The notes: generated from the letters alone by a model not told the origin. A stretch of 64,000 nucleotides of DNA from an uncultured Muribaculum sp. (GCA_910578835.1 CAJTSK010000013.1:1-64000); one strand, 5' to 3'; counted from the stretch's first letter, positions 16,312 to 26,123 are shown. A program made the numbers and translations.

Positions 16312-19083
16312 ATGGAATATAATCACAAAGAGATTGAGTCACGCTGGCAACAGTATTGGAAAGACAATAAGATTTACAAAGCGGAAATAGACAAGAGCCG
16401 TCCTAAATTTTATGTGCTCGACATGTTCCCCTACCCTTCAGGTGCGGGACTTCATGTGGGTCATCCGCTCGGATATATAGCAAGTGACATTTTTTCACGT
16501 TACAAGCGTCTGCAGGGATTTAATGTGCTTCACCCTATGGGATATGATGCCTATGGACTTCCTGCGGAGCAATATGCTATCCAGACCGGACAGCATCCCG
16601 AGGTAACCACTCATCAGAATATATCACGTTACCGCAGTCAGCTCGACAAGATAGGCTTCTGCTATGACTGGGACAGGGAAATCAAGACTTGTGATCCCGA
16701 ATATTACAAATGGACACAGTGGGCTTTCATGCGCATGTTTGAGAGTTACTATGACAATGATGCAAAGAAGGCACTCCCCGTAACTGACCTTGTAAAACAT
16801 TTCGAGACATCAGGAAGCAAGGGCGTGAATGCCGCTTGTGGAAAGGAGCTTGAATTTACAGCTGAAGAGTGGAACGCTTATTCTGAAAAGGAAAAGAGCG
16901 ATGTATTGATGAATTATCGCATAGCTTATCTCGGCAATACGATGGTAAACTGGTGTCCCAAGCTCGGCACCGTGCTTGCCAATGATGAGGTGAGCGAGGG
17001 ACTCTCTATTCGTGGCGGATATCCTGTCGAACAGAAATTGATGTATCAGTGGTGTCTTCGTGTGTCGGCTTATGCGCAGCGACTGCTTGAGGGGCTTGAT
17101 ACGATTGACTGGACCGATTCTCTAAAGGAGACACAGCGCAACTGGATCGGACGTTCCGAAGGTGCTGAAATGCGTTTTAAGATTGCCGATAGCGATGTGG
17201 AGCTTGAGATATTCACTACGCGTGCCGACACCGTGTTTGGTGTCACTTTCATGGTGCTTGCACCTGAGAGCGCATATGTCGACATGATTACCACTCCCGA
17301 CCGTAAGGAGGCTGTTAAGGCTTATCTTGACGAGGTAAAACACAAGACTGAGCGTGAGCGTATGATTGAGAAGAATGTTACCGGTGTGTTTACCGGTGCA
17401 TATGCCGTCAATCCGCTTACCGGAAAAAATATTCCTGTATGGGTGAGCGACTATGTGCTTGCCGGATATGGTACTGGCGCCATCATGGCTGTGCCTGCCC
17501 ATGACAGCCGCGACTATGCCTTTGCCAAGCGTTTTGACCTGCCTGTCATACCGTTGATTGAAGGTTGCGACGTAAGTGAGGAAAGTTTCGATGCCAAGTC
17601 GGGCAAGATGATTAATTCGGCAAGCGACGACCTTAACCTCAACGGCATGGAGGTTAAAGATGCCATTGCCGCTACCAAGCGATATATCGAAGAGAAAGGA
17701 ATAGGCAAGGTGAAAGTAAATTACCGTCTTCGTGACGCTATCTTCAGCCGTCAGCGCTACTGGGGCGAGCCTTTCCCTGTATATTACAAAGACGGTGTGC
17801 CTCATCTGCTTGATGAATCACAGTTGCCGCTGCTCTTGCCGGAGGTTGACAAGTTTCTTCCTACTGAGACAGGCGAACCGCCGCTGGGCAGGGCAAAGAA
17901 CTGGTGTACTCCCGAGGGATATCAGCTTGAACTGAACACCATGCCCGGTTTTGCAGGCTCGTCGGCTTACTATCTACGATATATGGACCCGCGTAACAAT
18001 GATGCGCTCGTGTCTAAGGAAGCTGACGCATACTGGCAGGATGTCGACCTCTATATCGGAGGTACCGAGCATGCCACCGGTCACCTTATATATAGCCGTT
18101 TCTGGAATAAATTCCTTTATGACCTCGGTGTAGTGGTCAAGGATGAGCCTTTCAAGAAGCTTATCAATCAGGGTATGATTCAGGGCAGGTCTAATTTTGT
18201 CTACCGTATAAAAGACACCAATACTTTTGTGTCGGCAGGACTTAAAAAAGATTATGATGTCACCCCTATCCATGTCGATGTGAATATCGTGAGCAACGAT
18301 GTGCTTGACACCGACAAGTTCCGTGCATGGCGTCCGGAGTTCAACGATGCCGAGTTTATACTTGAAGATGGCAAGTATGTGTGTGGCTATGCCGTGGAGA
18401 AGATGTCAAAGTCTATGTTTAACGTGGTCAATCCCGATGACATCGTGGAGCGCTACGGAGCCGACACACTGCGCCTTTACGAGATGTTCCTCGGTCCGCT
18501 TGAGCAGAGCAAGCCTTGGGACACCAACGGTATCGACGGTGTAAACCGCTTCCTTAAGAAGCTGTGGGGCCTTTTCTACAAGGGTGACACTCTTATGGTG
18601 ACTGACGATGCACCGTCAAAAGATGCGCTTAAATCGCTTCACAAGCTCATAAAGAAAGTGACCTGGGATATTGAAAACTTCTCTTACAATACCTCCATCG
18701 CGGCGTTCATGATATGTGTCAATGAACTTACCGCAATGAAGTGTCACACCCGCTCTATCCTCGAACAGCTTATCGTCGTGCTTGCTCCCTTTGCTCCTCA
18801 TATAGCCGAGGAATTATGGCATGTGCTTGGCAACACCACTACTATCTGTGATGCCCGCTGGCCGGAGTTCAACGAAGAGTATCTCAAGGAGTCGACCGTG
18901 ACTATGGCTGTATCATTTAACGGCAAGGCACGTTTCAATATAGAGGTTGCCGCCGGCACTTCTCAGCCTGAAATAGAGAAGATAGCTCTTGAACATGAAG
19001 GAGCGGCAAAATGGCTTGAAGGAAAGACTATAAGAAAGATTATCGTCGTTCCAAACAAGATTGTAAACATAGTGCTCGGATAA
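16312..19083 (+). CDS. leuS: Leucyl-tRNA synthetase
   Basis: 923 residues, a class I synthetase. The HIGH motif is present as GLHVGHPLGY near residue 48 and KMSKS as EKMSKSMFNVVNPDDIVERYGADTLR near residue 696. The editing (CP1) domain in between contains TTRADTVFGVTFMVLAPE and GYGTGAIMAVPAHDSRDYAFAKRF, the threonine-rich and Asp residues of post-transfer editing. The anticodon-binding and C-terminal domains end NKIVNIVLG. It charges tRNA-Leu. A terminator hairpin follows at 19114. Slightly longer than E. coli LeuRS, normal for Bacteroidota. Confidence 0.97.
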   Translation: MEYNHKEIESRWQQYWKDNKIYKAEIDKSRPKFYVLDMFPYPSGAGLHVGHPLGYIASDIFSRYKRLQGFNVLHPMGYDAYGLPAEQYAIQTGQHPEVTTHQNISRYRSQLDKIGFCYDWDREIKTCDPEYYKWTQWAFMRMFESYYDNDAKKALPVTDLVKHFETSGSKGVNAACGKELEFTAEEWNAYSEKEKSDVLMNYRIAYLGNTMVNWCPKLGTVLANDEVSEGLSIRGGYPVEQKLMYQWCLRVSAYAQRLLEGLDTIDWTDSLKETQRNWIGRSEGAEMRFKIADSDVELEIFTTRADTVFGVTFMVLAPESAYVDMITTPDRKEAVKAYLDEVKHKTERERMIEKNVTGVFTGAYAVNPLTGKNIPVWVSDYVLAGYGTGAIMAVPAHDSRDYAFAKRFDLPVIPLIEGCDVSEESFDAKSGKMINSASDDLNLNGMEVKDAIAATKRYIEEKGIGKVKVNYRLRDAIFSRQRYWGEPFPVYYKDGVPHLLDESQLPLLLPEVDKFLPTETGEPPLGRAKNWCTPEGYQLELNTMPGFAGSSAYYLRYMDPRNNDALVSKEADAYWQDVDLYIGGTEHATGHLIYSRFWNKFLYDLGVVVKDEPFKKLINQGMIQGRSNFVYRIKDTNTFVSAGLKKDYDVTPIHVDVNIVSNDVLDTDKFRAWRPEFNDAEFILEDGKYVCGYAVEKMSKSMFNVVNPDDIVERYGADTLRLYEMFLGPLEQSKPWDTNGIDGVNRFLKKLWGLFYKGDTLMVTDDAPSKDALKSLHKLIKKVTWDIENFSYNTSIAAFMICVNELTAMKCHTRSILEQLIVVLAPFAPHIAEELWHVLGNTTTICDARWPEFNEEYLKESTVTMAVSFNGKARFNIEVAAGTSQPEIEKIALEHEGAAKWLEGKTIRKIIVVPNKIVNIVLG

Positions 19084-19113
19084 AAGATTATATCCCTGCA
19101 TGTTGACATACCT

Positions 19114-19156
19114 GAAGGTCATGGGGCGTTTACAGCCTTCATGACCTTTATTATTC
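19114..19156 (+). terminator. Terminator after leuS
   Basis: AAGGTCATG near 19115-19123 pairs with CATGACCTT (19140-19148) and is followed by TTATTATT. It lies 30 bp after the leuS stop. Confidence 0.75.
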
Positions 19157-19215
19157 ATTACCATAGATAATAAACAGGTGATATTGTACGTTATAAATCT
19201 AAACATCACGCAATT

Positions 19216-19788
19216 ATGAGAGATATAGTTTTTGCTACCAACAACGCCCATAAGCTCGAAGAAATACGTCAGATACTCGGAGACGGTTACAATGTGCTCG
19301 GACTCCACGATATAGGATGTGACGAAGATATTCCTGAAACCGCCGACACTCTTGAAGGCAATGCCGCTATAAAGGCGCGTTGGGTGAAGGAAAAATATGG
19401 CTACGATTGCTTTGCCGACGACACCGGTCTTGAAGTGGATGCTCTTGGAGGTGCCCCGGGGGTATATTCGGCACGCTACGCAGGACCTGCTCATGATTCC
19501 GCCGCCAATGTGGCGCTGCTTTTGAAAAATATGGAGGAAGCGGATAATCGCCGGGCACGTTTCCGCACTGTCATTGCCCTTGTGCGTGGAGAAGATATGA
19601 CACTGGTCGACGGTGTTGTGGAAGGAGAGATTACCCGCACATTGCATGGCAGCAACGGTTTCGGCTACGACCCGGTGTTTATGCCTGCCGGATATGATGT
19701 CACTTTTGCCGAGATGGATTCCGCCGCGAAAAATGCGATAAGCCACCGCGGAAGGGCTACGGCAAAGTTGCGCGAATTGCTCGTATGA
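19216..19788 (+). CDS. rdgB: XTP/dITP diphosphatase (RdgB/HAM1)
   Basis: 190 residues. The family signature VFATNNAHKLEEIRQIL opens the protein. FADDTGLEVDALGGAPGVYSARYAG carries the catalytic acidic residues and GSNGFGYDPVFMP forms the substrate loop; SHRGRA lies near the end. It removes non-canonical purine triphosphates (XTP, ITP, dITP) from the nucleotide pool. It lies between the leuS terminator and the propeller gene (44-bp gap) and may share a transcript with the latter. Confidence 0.95.
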   Translation: MRDIVFATNNAHKLEEIRQILGDGYNVLGLHDIGCDEDIPETADTLEGNAAIKARWVKEKYGYDCFADDTGLEVDALGGAPGVYSARYAGPAHDSAANVALLLKNMEEADNRRARFRTVIALVRGEDMTLVDGVVEGEITRTLHGSNGFGYDPVFMPAGYDVTFAEMDSAAKNAISHRGRATAKLRELLV

Positions 19789-19832
19789 TGGCAACGTTAT
19801 TATAGATTTACTATCAGGAGAGAAAAGATAAT

Positions 19833-22250
19833 ATGATAAAAAAGATATTTGCCGCTGTTATAGGTGTGGCAGTTACGTTGACAGCTTCCGCCGCCACTGC
19901 TGTGGGTGACTGGAGTGTTCACAATAATTTCAGTTATGACGTGAATAAGATTATAGAGACTCCCCGTAAGGTATATTACGTGGCTGAAAACAATCTGTTT
20001 CACTATGACAAGGAGCTGGATGAGACTTACGGTTACACCATACGCAACGGGCTTAATGATGTGTTGGTAAAGGATATTTTCTATAATTCCGACGCCAATT
20101 ATCTGCTTGTAGCATATCAGACCGGAAATATCGACCTTATTTATCCCGATGGCGACATCGTGAACATGGGTGATATAGCTTCGGCAACCCAGGTTGCTGA
20201 CAAAACGATTAACGATGTGACATTTTCCGGCAATACCGCCTATGTGGCGGCAGGATTCGGATTGGCTATCTTTGACACCGATGACAAGACTGTCGTAGAG
20301 TCAGGTATATTCAACCGTAATGTAAGCGCGGTCACTATTGTCGGCGACAAGCTGTTGATGGTATGTGACGAGATACTCTATCACTCCCCTCTTTCAGGTC
20401 GTCACAATACACTTGACTGCTTCACTCCTATGGGCAGCCTGAAGGCTATCGACATGGAGGGATTGCCATCTGAAAAGATTATATATACCGACAACAATAT
20501 CTGTGCGGTGGCGCAACTGGATTTTGCCAATTCATCATTCTCCTCAGGAAACAATCTTATGGTTGCAGTGCCTTACATAATGAAGGTAGGTGATAAATTT
20601 CTTATACAGAATTATCTTTCAAATAGTATACTGGATGAATACGGGCGCATACTGTCGTGGTTTGATACCCCTGAGTCGCTTATGTCAAAAGATTATCGAC
20701 GGCATATGAAATGTCACGCTGCTTCCGATGAACGTTCGCGATGGTATCTTAGTGCCGATGGTATCGGACACTACAGTGTTGACAGCGACGGTAAAGTGAC
20801 CGTCGACCGGCAGTGTTCTCGTCCTATGGGAACATATCTGAAAAACGGTGTCTGGTATATGGTCTACGGCGAGTCGTCGGGCGACCTTTACCTTTCCAAC
20901 AGCAGTTTTAAGAATGTACCCCGCATGAGTACCTCTGGAGACCATATGTCAATCAATGTAATCTCGGGAGGAGTTATAAAGGATATCACCCCGGCAAATG
21001 CCGATGTTACCATTAACAATCCTAATTCAGGCAATATGTTGAAGTCGGGATTTCAGCTGATTGAAGACCCCGAGGAGCCGGGCGTGATTTATATAGGCAC
21101 GACATTTGAAGGTATATACAAGCTCAAAGATGGCAAACAGGTCTATAAATATGACTGGAACAATATGCCTATCCAATTCCGGTATATGACATCGGTTCTC
21201 GGTATGTCGTTTGACGCTTACGGTAATCTATGGATATATGCCAAGTCAATCGTTGATATAAATGATTCGGAATATCTTGTTGCCGTGCTTCCCGCCGCCA
21301 AGAGAAAGCTTGATAATGTGACAGCTTCTGACTGGATTAATCTTAACCCGCGTAATTTCGGTCACACCGATACTTTTTCTGCTGTAGTTTACGCTTGTCG
21401 TGCCGAGAAGTCAAAAAATATAGTGATGATTACCGACGGCTGGAGTGAAAACAAGCTGCTTGTATATAATTCTGGAGGTACGGGAGAGACTGTAAGTGAT
21501 GACTCTTACAGGGTTTGGACTTCATTGACCGACCAGGATGGCATGAGCTTCGGACCGTCGCGCATAGCATCGTTTGCCGAGGATAAGGATGGCAAGTTGT
21601 GGGTAGGTACTGCCGATGGAGTGATTATAATCCATGATCCCGCGACTATGCTCAATCAGTCGGCAACGATAGAGCGTGTAAAGGTGCCGCGTAACGATGG
21701 TACACAATATGCCGACTATCTGCTTGACGGACAGCTTGTCACTTCTATAGCTGTGGATAATGCCAACCGCAAGTGGCTCGCGACAGCGACTTCCGGACTT
21801 TATCTGGTAAGCTCCGATGGCAGGGAAATATTGGAAAATTTCAATGTTGATAATAGCTATCTGCCCACAAATGAGATACTCTCAGTGGCGTGTGACCCTA
21901 ACAGCAATATAGTGTATGTAGGCACTCGTTACGGGCTTGTCGAGTATAGCAGCGATGCTTCTCCGGCGGCTGAAGATTTCTCCGGGATATATGCTTATCC
22001 AAATCCGGTGCGTCCCGACTATGGCGGCTGGATTACCGTTACGGGACTTATGGATGGCTCTTTGGTGAAGATAGCCGATACAGCCGGAAACGTGTTTTAT
22101 CAAGGGCGTGCCGAGGGTGGTATGATTACCTGGGACGGTTGTAACGGTGCGGGACAGCGAGTTAAGACAGGTGTATATTACGTGTTTGCTTCACAGAGCG
22201 GCGACAGTGGTTCATCGGGTGCGGTTACCAAAATAATGGTTGTCAATTAA
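19833..22250 (+). CDS. PorZ-like beta-propeller protein with type IX-type C-terminal domain
   Basis: 805 residues. A signal peptide (MIKKIFAAVIGVAVTLTASAA) leads into GDWSVHNNFSYDVNKIIETPRKVYYVAENNLFHYDKE. Repeated propeller blades follow (e.g. EDKDGKLWVGTADGVIIIHDP, NRKWLATATSGLYLVSSDG, NSNIVYVGTRYGLVEYS), as in two-component-regulator propellers. The last 80 residues (IYAYPNPVRPDYGGWITVTGL..GQRVKTGVYYVFA..TKIMVVN) match the type IX secretion C-terminal domain pattern. This order is that of PorZ, a cell-surface component of the type IX secretion attachment complex in Porphyromonas. Whether this organism has a full type IX system cannot be judged here, so PorZ is a likely but unproven identity. 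Confidence 0.7.
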   Translation: MIKKIFAAVIGVAVTLTASAATAVGDWSVHNNFSYDVNKIIETPRKVYYVAENNLFHYDKELDETYGYTIRNGLNDVLVKDIFYNSDANYLLVAYQTGNIDLIYPDGDIVNMGDIASATQVADKTINDVTFSGNTAYVAAGFGLAIFDTDDKTVVESGIFNRNVSAVTIVGDKLLMVCDEILYHSPLSGRHNTLDCFTPMGSLKAIDMEGLPSEKIIYTDNNICAVAQLDFANSSFSSGNNLMVAVPYIMKVGDKFLIQNYLSNSILDEYGRILSWFDTPESLMSKDYRRHMKCHAASDERSRWYLSADGIGHYSVDSDGKVTVDRQCSRPMGTYLKNGVWYMVYGESSGDLYLSNSSFKNVPRMSTSGDHMSINVISGGVIKDITPANADVTINNPNSGNMLKSGFQLIEDPEEPGVIYIGTTFEGIYKLKDGKQVYKYDWNNMPIQFRYMTSVLGMSFDAYGNLWIYAKSIVDINDSEYLVAVLPAAKRKLDNVTASDWINLNPRNFGHTDTFSAVVYACRAEKSKNIVMITDGWSENKLLVYNSGGTGETVSDDSYRVWTSLTDQDGMSFGPSRIASFAEDKDGKLWVGTADGVIIIHDPATMLNQSATIERVKVPRNDGTQYADYLLDGQLVTSIAVDNANRKWLATATSGLYLVSSDGREILENFNVDNSYLPTNEILSVACDPNSNIVYVGTRYGLVEYSSDASPAAEDFSGIYAYPNPVRPDYGGWITVTGLMDGSLVKIADTAGNVFYQGRAEGGMITWDGCNGAGQRVKTGVYYVFASQSGDSGSSGAVTKIMVVN

Positions 22251-22301
22251 AGTCTTTGTCATATAAATCAAAATTGTTATATTTGGTGTTATAAATACAT
22301 A

Positions 22302-22405
22302 TTAAGTAACTCGCAAAAATTAGCTGATATATGATTATGCAGTATTATCAGCCCGTAGGGTTACTGAAATAAAAATATATAAACTAATTTTTAAGAGATA
22401 CTTAA
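22302..22405. repeat. 104-bp inverted-repeat unit
   Basis: The left arm, TTAAGTAACTCGCAAAAATT.. (22302-22323), and the right arm, ..AATTTTTAAGAGATACTTAA (22384-22405), are inverse copies with three mismatches over 22 bp. They enclose about 60 bp. A similar arm lies at 10773-10793. It sits between the propeller gene and the gene at 22420, overlapping its likely leader; TATATTTG at 22278-22285 would be a promoter upstream of it. It may be another miniature element or a leader hairpin. Confidence 0.5.
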
Positions 22406-22419
22406 CAAGCTGCGTTTAT

Positions 22420-22941
22420 ATGAAACTGCAATATATAGATGAAAATGATAAATGCTACGGTATAACCGGCATGGCGATAGGCATGGTGATTTGGGACGCT
22501 GAAAATGTGCTCTCTTCAATATCGGTTGATGCACCTGCCGATGAGGTTGTGGAGTTTACTCCCGAATACTATTTTTCAGGCAATCCGGGGCTGTCGGCTA
22601 AGGTTGCATGGAATCATATCGTACAGCATTTTCAGGTGTCGATGGGCATGCTTATAGGTAATCTCTTGTGTCGTAGCTATGTGCTCCACAGGGAGCAGGT
22701 AGATGAAGCTACACGCAATGAACTGCTACGTTGTCTTGACGAGGAGGGCAGAGATGTGTGCTCGCTTGAGAGCGATGAAATAGAACGCCTTTTCAACAAG
22801 AGCTACAATTACCTCCACAAGGTATTTAATCATGCAGGTGTGCAGAGTGTGGCACATGAGTTTGCCCGTGATCTCAAGGCGCAACGACGCATGTCGCGTG
22901 GAGAGGTCGTGGAGCATCTGCGCGCGCTTCGTATGCTGTGA
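22420..22941 (+). CDS. Conserved-looking hypothetical protein
   Basis: 173 residues, no signal peptide or membrane span. The first 70 residues are mixed alpha/beta with acidic patches (GMAIGMVIWDAENVLSSISVDAP). The rest is helical and rich in Arg/Glu (YVLHREQVDEATRNELLRCLDEEGRD.., HEFARDLKAQRRMSRGEVVEHLRALRML). I do not recognise the family. It lies 49 bp upstream of the nucleoside kinase in the same direction, so the two probably share a transcript. The leader contains the inverted-repeat unit 22302-22405. Confidence 0.6.
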   Translation: MKLQYIDENDKCYGITGMAIGMVIWDAENVLSSISVDAPADEVVEFTPEYYFSGNPGLSAKVAWNHIVQHFQVSMGMLIGNLLCRSYVLHREQVDEATRNELLRCLDEEGRDVCSLESDEIERLFNKSYNYLHKVFNHAGVQSVAHEFARDLKAQRRMSRGEVVEHLRALRML

Positions 22942-22990
22942 CGCCTTGATTTTAGACTGTTTTTTACTTAACTGAAATTTCATCACTATT

Positions 22991-24661
22991 ATGAGTAACC
23001 TGTTGAAAGTATATTGTAAAAATATAGGGGAATATATACCCTTTGAAGGCGGAGAGACATTGATGGATATCTATCGCAGGGTGGCTGACCGGGTGGAGGG
23101 CACTCCTATATGTGCGCAGGTCAATAACCGCACTGAGGATATGCAATTTCCGCTCTTTTCTCCGAAACAGGTGCTTTTTCTCACCAAGGAAAGTCCGTCG
23201 GGACACAGGGTATATGTGCGTTCGCTCTGCATGATGCTTTATCGTGCCGTGGTGGCGCTTTATCCGGGTGTAAGATTGGATATAGAGCACTCGGTGTCGC
23301 GCGGTTACTATTGTCGTCTGAGAGGTGATATCACTGTGACCGCAGAGGTGGTGAATAATTTGAAAGATTACATGCATGACCTGGTGAAACGTGACCTTTG
23401 CTTCGAGCGCAAGGAGCGTCTTACCACTGATGTCATATCCATATTTAAAAAACAAGGTCTTGACGACAAGGTGAAGCTGCTCGGCACCCTCCATGAACTG
23501 TATACTGTATATTACAGGCTTGACGGCGTGTGTGACAGCTATTACGGCAATCTCGCCCCGTCGACAGGCATGCTGAAGGTGTTTGACCTCGTGCTTTATA
23601 AGGAAGGATTCCTGCTTATGGGCATGGACAGTGAAAATCCTGAGCGTCCGGCGTTGCCTGTCGTGCAGGAAAAGCTTTACAGCGCGTTTACCGACTATCT
23701 TGCATTTAACCGCGTGATAGGGGTGGATGATGCCGGCGACCTCAACGAGACAGTTGCCCATAAGGAGACGGCAATGCTTATCAATGTAGCCGAAGCGCTG
23801 CATGACAAGAAGATAGGGCGTATCTCCGATGAGATTTCGCGTCGTTATGCTGAAGGCGGTGCAAAGATTGTGCTTATTGCCGGACCGTCATCATCGGGCA
23901 AGACTACCTTTACCAAGCGTCTTGCCATACAGCTGATGACCAACCTGCTTGAGCCGAAGATGATATCGCTTGACGACTATTTTGTAAACCGTGCCGATAC
24001 ACCGCGCGACGAGTCGGGCGACTATGATTACGAGTCACTATATGCGCTTGACCTTGAGACATTCAACCGTGACCTTAACACTCTTATCTCGGGAGGCGAG
24101 ATTGAGCTGCCTACTTATAATTTCGAGCTTGGACAGCGCGTATACAAGGGACGTAAACTGAAGCTCAACAGCAACTCGGTGTTGCTTATCGAGGGTATTC
24201 ATGGTCTTAACCCCGAGCTTACATCCCATATTGACGAGAAGTTGAAATATATGATTTATGTGTCGGCACTCACCACTATATCGATTGATGACCATAACTG
24301 GGTGCCCACTACCGACAACCGCTTGCTGCGCCGTATCATACGCGACTACAAGTATCGCGGGGTATCGGCTATAGACACCATACGCCGATGGCCGTCGGTG
24401 CGTCGTGGTGAGGAACGCTGGATTTTCCCGTATCAGGAAAATGCCGATGCGATGTTTAACTCCTCGCTTATATTTGAACTGGGAGTAATGAGAGAGTTTG
24501 CCGACGAGATATTGAAGGATGTGCCGCGCGATATGCCCGAATATGCCGAAGCTTTCCGTCTGCGTAAGCTTCTCAGCTATTTCTCACCTATCACCGAGCG
24601 TCTTATCCCTTCTACATCGCTGTTAAGGGAATTTCTCGGCGGATCATCATTTCATTATTGA
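22991..24661 (+). CDS. Nucleoside (uridine-type) kinase with N-terminal TGS-like domain
   Basis: 556 residues. The N-terminal part (LLKVYCKNIGEYIPFEGGETLMDIYRRVADRVEG) resembles a TGS domain, and a region recalling the threonyl-tRNA synthetase editing fold follows (DIEHSVSRGYYCRL). The C-terminal half is a phosphoribulokinase/uridine kinase domain: Walker A AGPSSSGKTTF near residue 301, SLDDYFVNRADTPRDESGDYDYESLYALDLE, and LLIEGIHGLNP. This architecture is known for Bacteroidota and Firmicutes proteins annotated as nucleoside kinases; the true substrate is uncertain. Its last 7 bp overlap the 3' end of the convergent methyltransferase gene. Confidence 0.82.
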   Translation: MSNLLKVYCKNIGEYIPFEGGETLMDIYRRVADRVEGTPICAQVNNRTEDMQFPLFSPKQVLFLTKESPSGHRVYVRSLCMMLYRAVVALYPGVRLDIEHSVSRGYYCRLRGDITVTAEVVNNLKDYMHDLVKRDLCFERKERLTTDVISIFKKQGLDDKVKLLGTLHELYTVYYRLDGVCDSYYGNLAPSTGMLKVFDLVLYKEGFLLMGMDSENPERPALPVVQEKLYSAFTDYLAFNRVIGVDDAGDLNETVAHKETAMLINVAEALHDKKIGRISDEISRRYAEGGAKIVLIAGPSSSGKTTFTKRLAIQLMTNLLEPKMISLDDYFVNRADTPRDESGDYDYESLYALDLETFNRDLNTLISGGEIELPTYNFELGQRVYKGRKLKLNSNSVLLIEGIHGLNPELTSHIDEKLKYMIYVSALTTISIDDHNWVPTTDNRLLRRIIRDYKYRGVSAIDTIRRWPSVRRGEERWIFPYQENADAMFNSSLIFELGVMREFADEILKDVPRDMPEYAEAFRLRKLLSYFSPITERLIPSTSLLREFLGGSSFHY

Positions 24662-25188
24662 TTGAGCATCCTTGAATAGAGTTGCCAGAGGGCTATACCG
24701 GCGCTTACCGATACATTGAGCGAGTGCTTGGTGCCTGCCTGCGGGATTTCTATGCAAAAATCAGCGGCATCCACCACTTCCTGGGCTACGCCTTTAACCT
24801 CGTTGCCAGCTACAATGGCATATTTTTTACCCTCTTCCGGTATAAATTTTTCAAGCGACACGCTTCCTTCCACCTGTTCAAGTACGCAGATGGTGAAGCC
24901 GCGGCGTTTAAGGTCGGCTATTCCGTCGAGTGTATTGTCGTAGTGTCGCCAGTCTACCGAGTCTTCGGCTCCTAAGGCAGTCTTGTGGATTTCCGGCGAG
25001 GGAGGGGTGCCGGTCACACCGCAAAGCTGCACTTCTTCTACTGCAAATGCATCGCATGTGCGCAATACCGCGCCTACATTACTAAGGCTGCGTACATTGT
25101 CAAGCACTACGGCAAGAGGCGATTTTTTCTGCTCTTTAAACTCTTCGGCGGTCACCCTGTGCAGGTCCCAGATACTTTTTTTCTTCAT
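24655..25188 (-). CDS. TrmH/SpoU family RNA methyltransferase
   Basis: 177 residues with all three SPOUT motifs: LDNVRSLSNVGAVLRTCDAFAVEEVQLCG, YAIVAGNEVKGVAQEVVDAADFCIEIPQ, and GTKHSLNVSVSAGIALWQLY. These form the trefoil knot that binds S-adenosylmethionine. The enzyme would 2'-O-methylate a ribose in tRNA or rRNA; the target is not predictable. The promoter core TAAATTTG (25193-25200, minus) lies only 4 nt from the ATG, suggesting a leaderless mRNA. The AraC-type gene is immediately upstream in the same direction. Confidence 0.88.
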   Translation of the reverse strand: MKKKSIWDLHRVTAEEFKEQKKSPLAVVLDNVRSLSNVGAVLRTCDAFAVEEVQLCGVTGTPPSPEIHKTALGAEDSVDWRHYDNTLDGIADLKRRGFTICVLEQVEGSVSLEKFIPEEGKKYAIVAGNEVKGVAQEVVDAADFCIEIPQAGTKHSLNVSVSAGIALWQLYSRMLNQ

Positions 25189-25192
25189 GCTG

Positions 25193-25200
25193 CAAATTTA
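25193..25200 (-). promoter_or_regulatory. -7 element TAAATTTG next to methyltransferase ATG
   Basis: A perfect TAnnTTTG reading toward the gene, with 4 nt (25189-25192) between it and the ATG at 25188. It lies in the 20-bp gap after the AraC stop codon. Confidence 0.45.
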
Positions 25201-25208
25201 CAAATTTT

Positions 25209-26123
25209 TCAGGAGCGTTGAAATTCAGTGGGCGACATCCCTGTGAGATGCTTGAAAAATTTGCCAAACGATGACTGGTTGCTGAAATTAAGTTCGTAGG
25301 CTATCTGCTGAATGTTTTTTCCGGAAAAGCGCAACAGGTTTTTAGCTTCAAGTATAACACACTCGTCAATCCACTGGGCTGCGCTTTTTCCTGTACTTTC
25401 TTTTATTATGAGCGAAAGATACTTTGGCGAGATGTATAGTTTATCGGCATAAAAGCCTACCGAGCGCTCTTTGGTGTGATATATGTTGACAAGCTGCAGG
25501 AAGTCATGTACATATCCGAGTCGGCGCGATTTACCGCGTTCATTCTCTTCCTCTGATGGACCGTCATGGTTGGCGGCTATTTCCATTATCTCATAGATGA
25601 GTGCGGAGATTAGGTTGCGTGCTATGCTTTTTACATAGAGCGACACTTCACGTCCTTTGGCATTAAGATGGAGCAGTTCGAGATACCGGCGCAACAACAT
25701 GGTCTCGTCATCGGTGAGCGACACTACAGGCTTACGCTTCTGAAACTGTTGTCTTACGTTTATCACATTGACATCAAGGTTTATGTCCATCATAAACTCT
25801 TTTGAAATAAAGAGAGTGTAAGCCTCTACATTTTCCCAGTCGACCTCTCCGGTGCTTATGATGGCGTTAGGTCCTGTTATGATGGCTGAATTAGGGCTTA
25901 CATCTATGCTTTCCATGTTGATGTTTATGGTGTTTATGCCTTTAAGGGCAAGTATCACTGTCATTCCGTCAAATCGCCAGTGATTGTCAAGTATAGCGCC
26001 GGCTTTGTTGCCGGTACCAGGTGTTATACGTGAGAATACGTAATCCTTTCCAAAGCTGCTGAAATCGGTCGAAAAGCTCTTAATGTTGGCAATATGTGAT
26101 ATTCCTACTACTCTCTGAGTCAT
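25209..26123 (-). CDS. AraC family transcriptional regulator
   Basis: 304 residues. The N-terminal 170 residues form a cupin-like effector domain without recognisable ligand residues. The C-terminal 100 residues are a double helix-turn-helix of the AraC type: YADKLYISPKYLSLIIKESTGKSAAQWIDECVILEAKNLLRFSGKNIQQIAYELNFSNQSSFGKFFKHLTGMSPTEFQRS. The second recognition helix and the PTEFR-like end are typical. Its target genes are unknown; no sugar or efflux operon is adjacent. The 266-bp gap upstream (26124-26389) holds its promoter region and that of the divergent membrane protein, with no other gene visible. Confidence 0.88.
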   Translation of the reverse strand: MTQRVVGISHIANIKSFSTDFSSFGKDYVFSRITPGTGNKAGAILDNHWRFDGMTVILALKGINTININMESIDVSPNSAIITGPNAIISTGEVDWENVEAYTLFISKEFMMDINLDVNVINVRQQFQKRKPVVSLTDDETMLLRRYLELLHLNAKGREVSLYVKSIARNLISALIYEIMEIAANHDGPSEEENERGKSRRLGYVHDFLQLVNIYHTKERSVGFYADKLYISPKYLSLIIKESTGKSAAQWIDECVILEAKNLLRFSGKNIQQIAYELNFSNQSSFGKFFKHLTGMSPTEFQRS

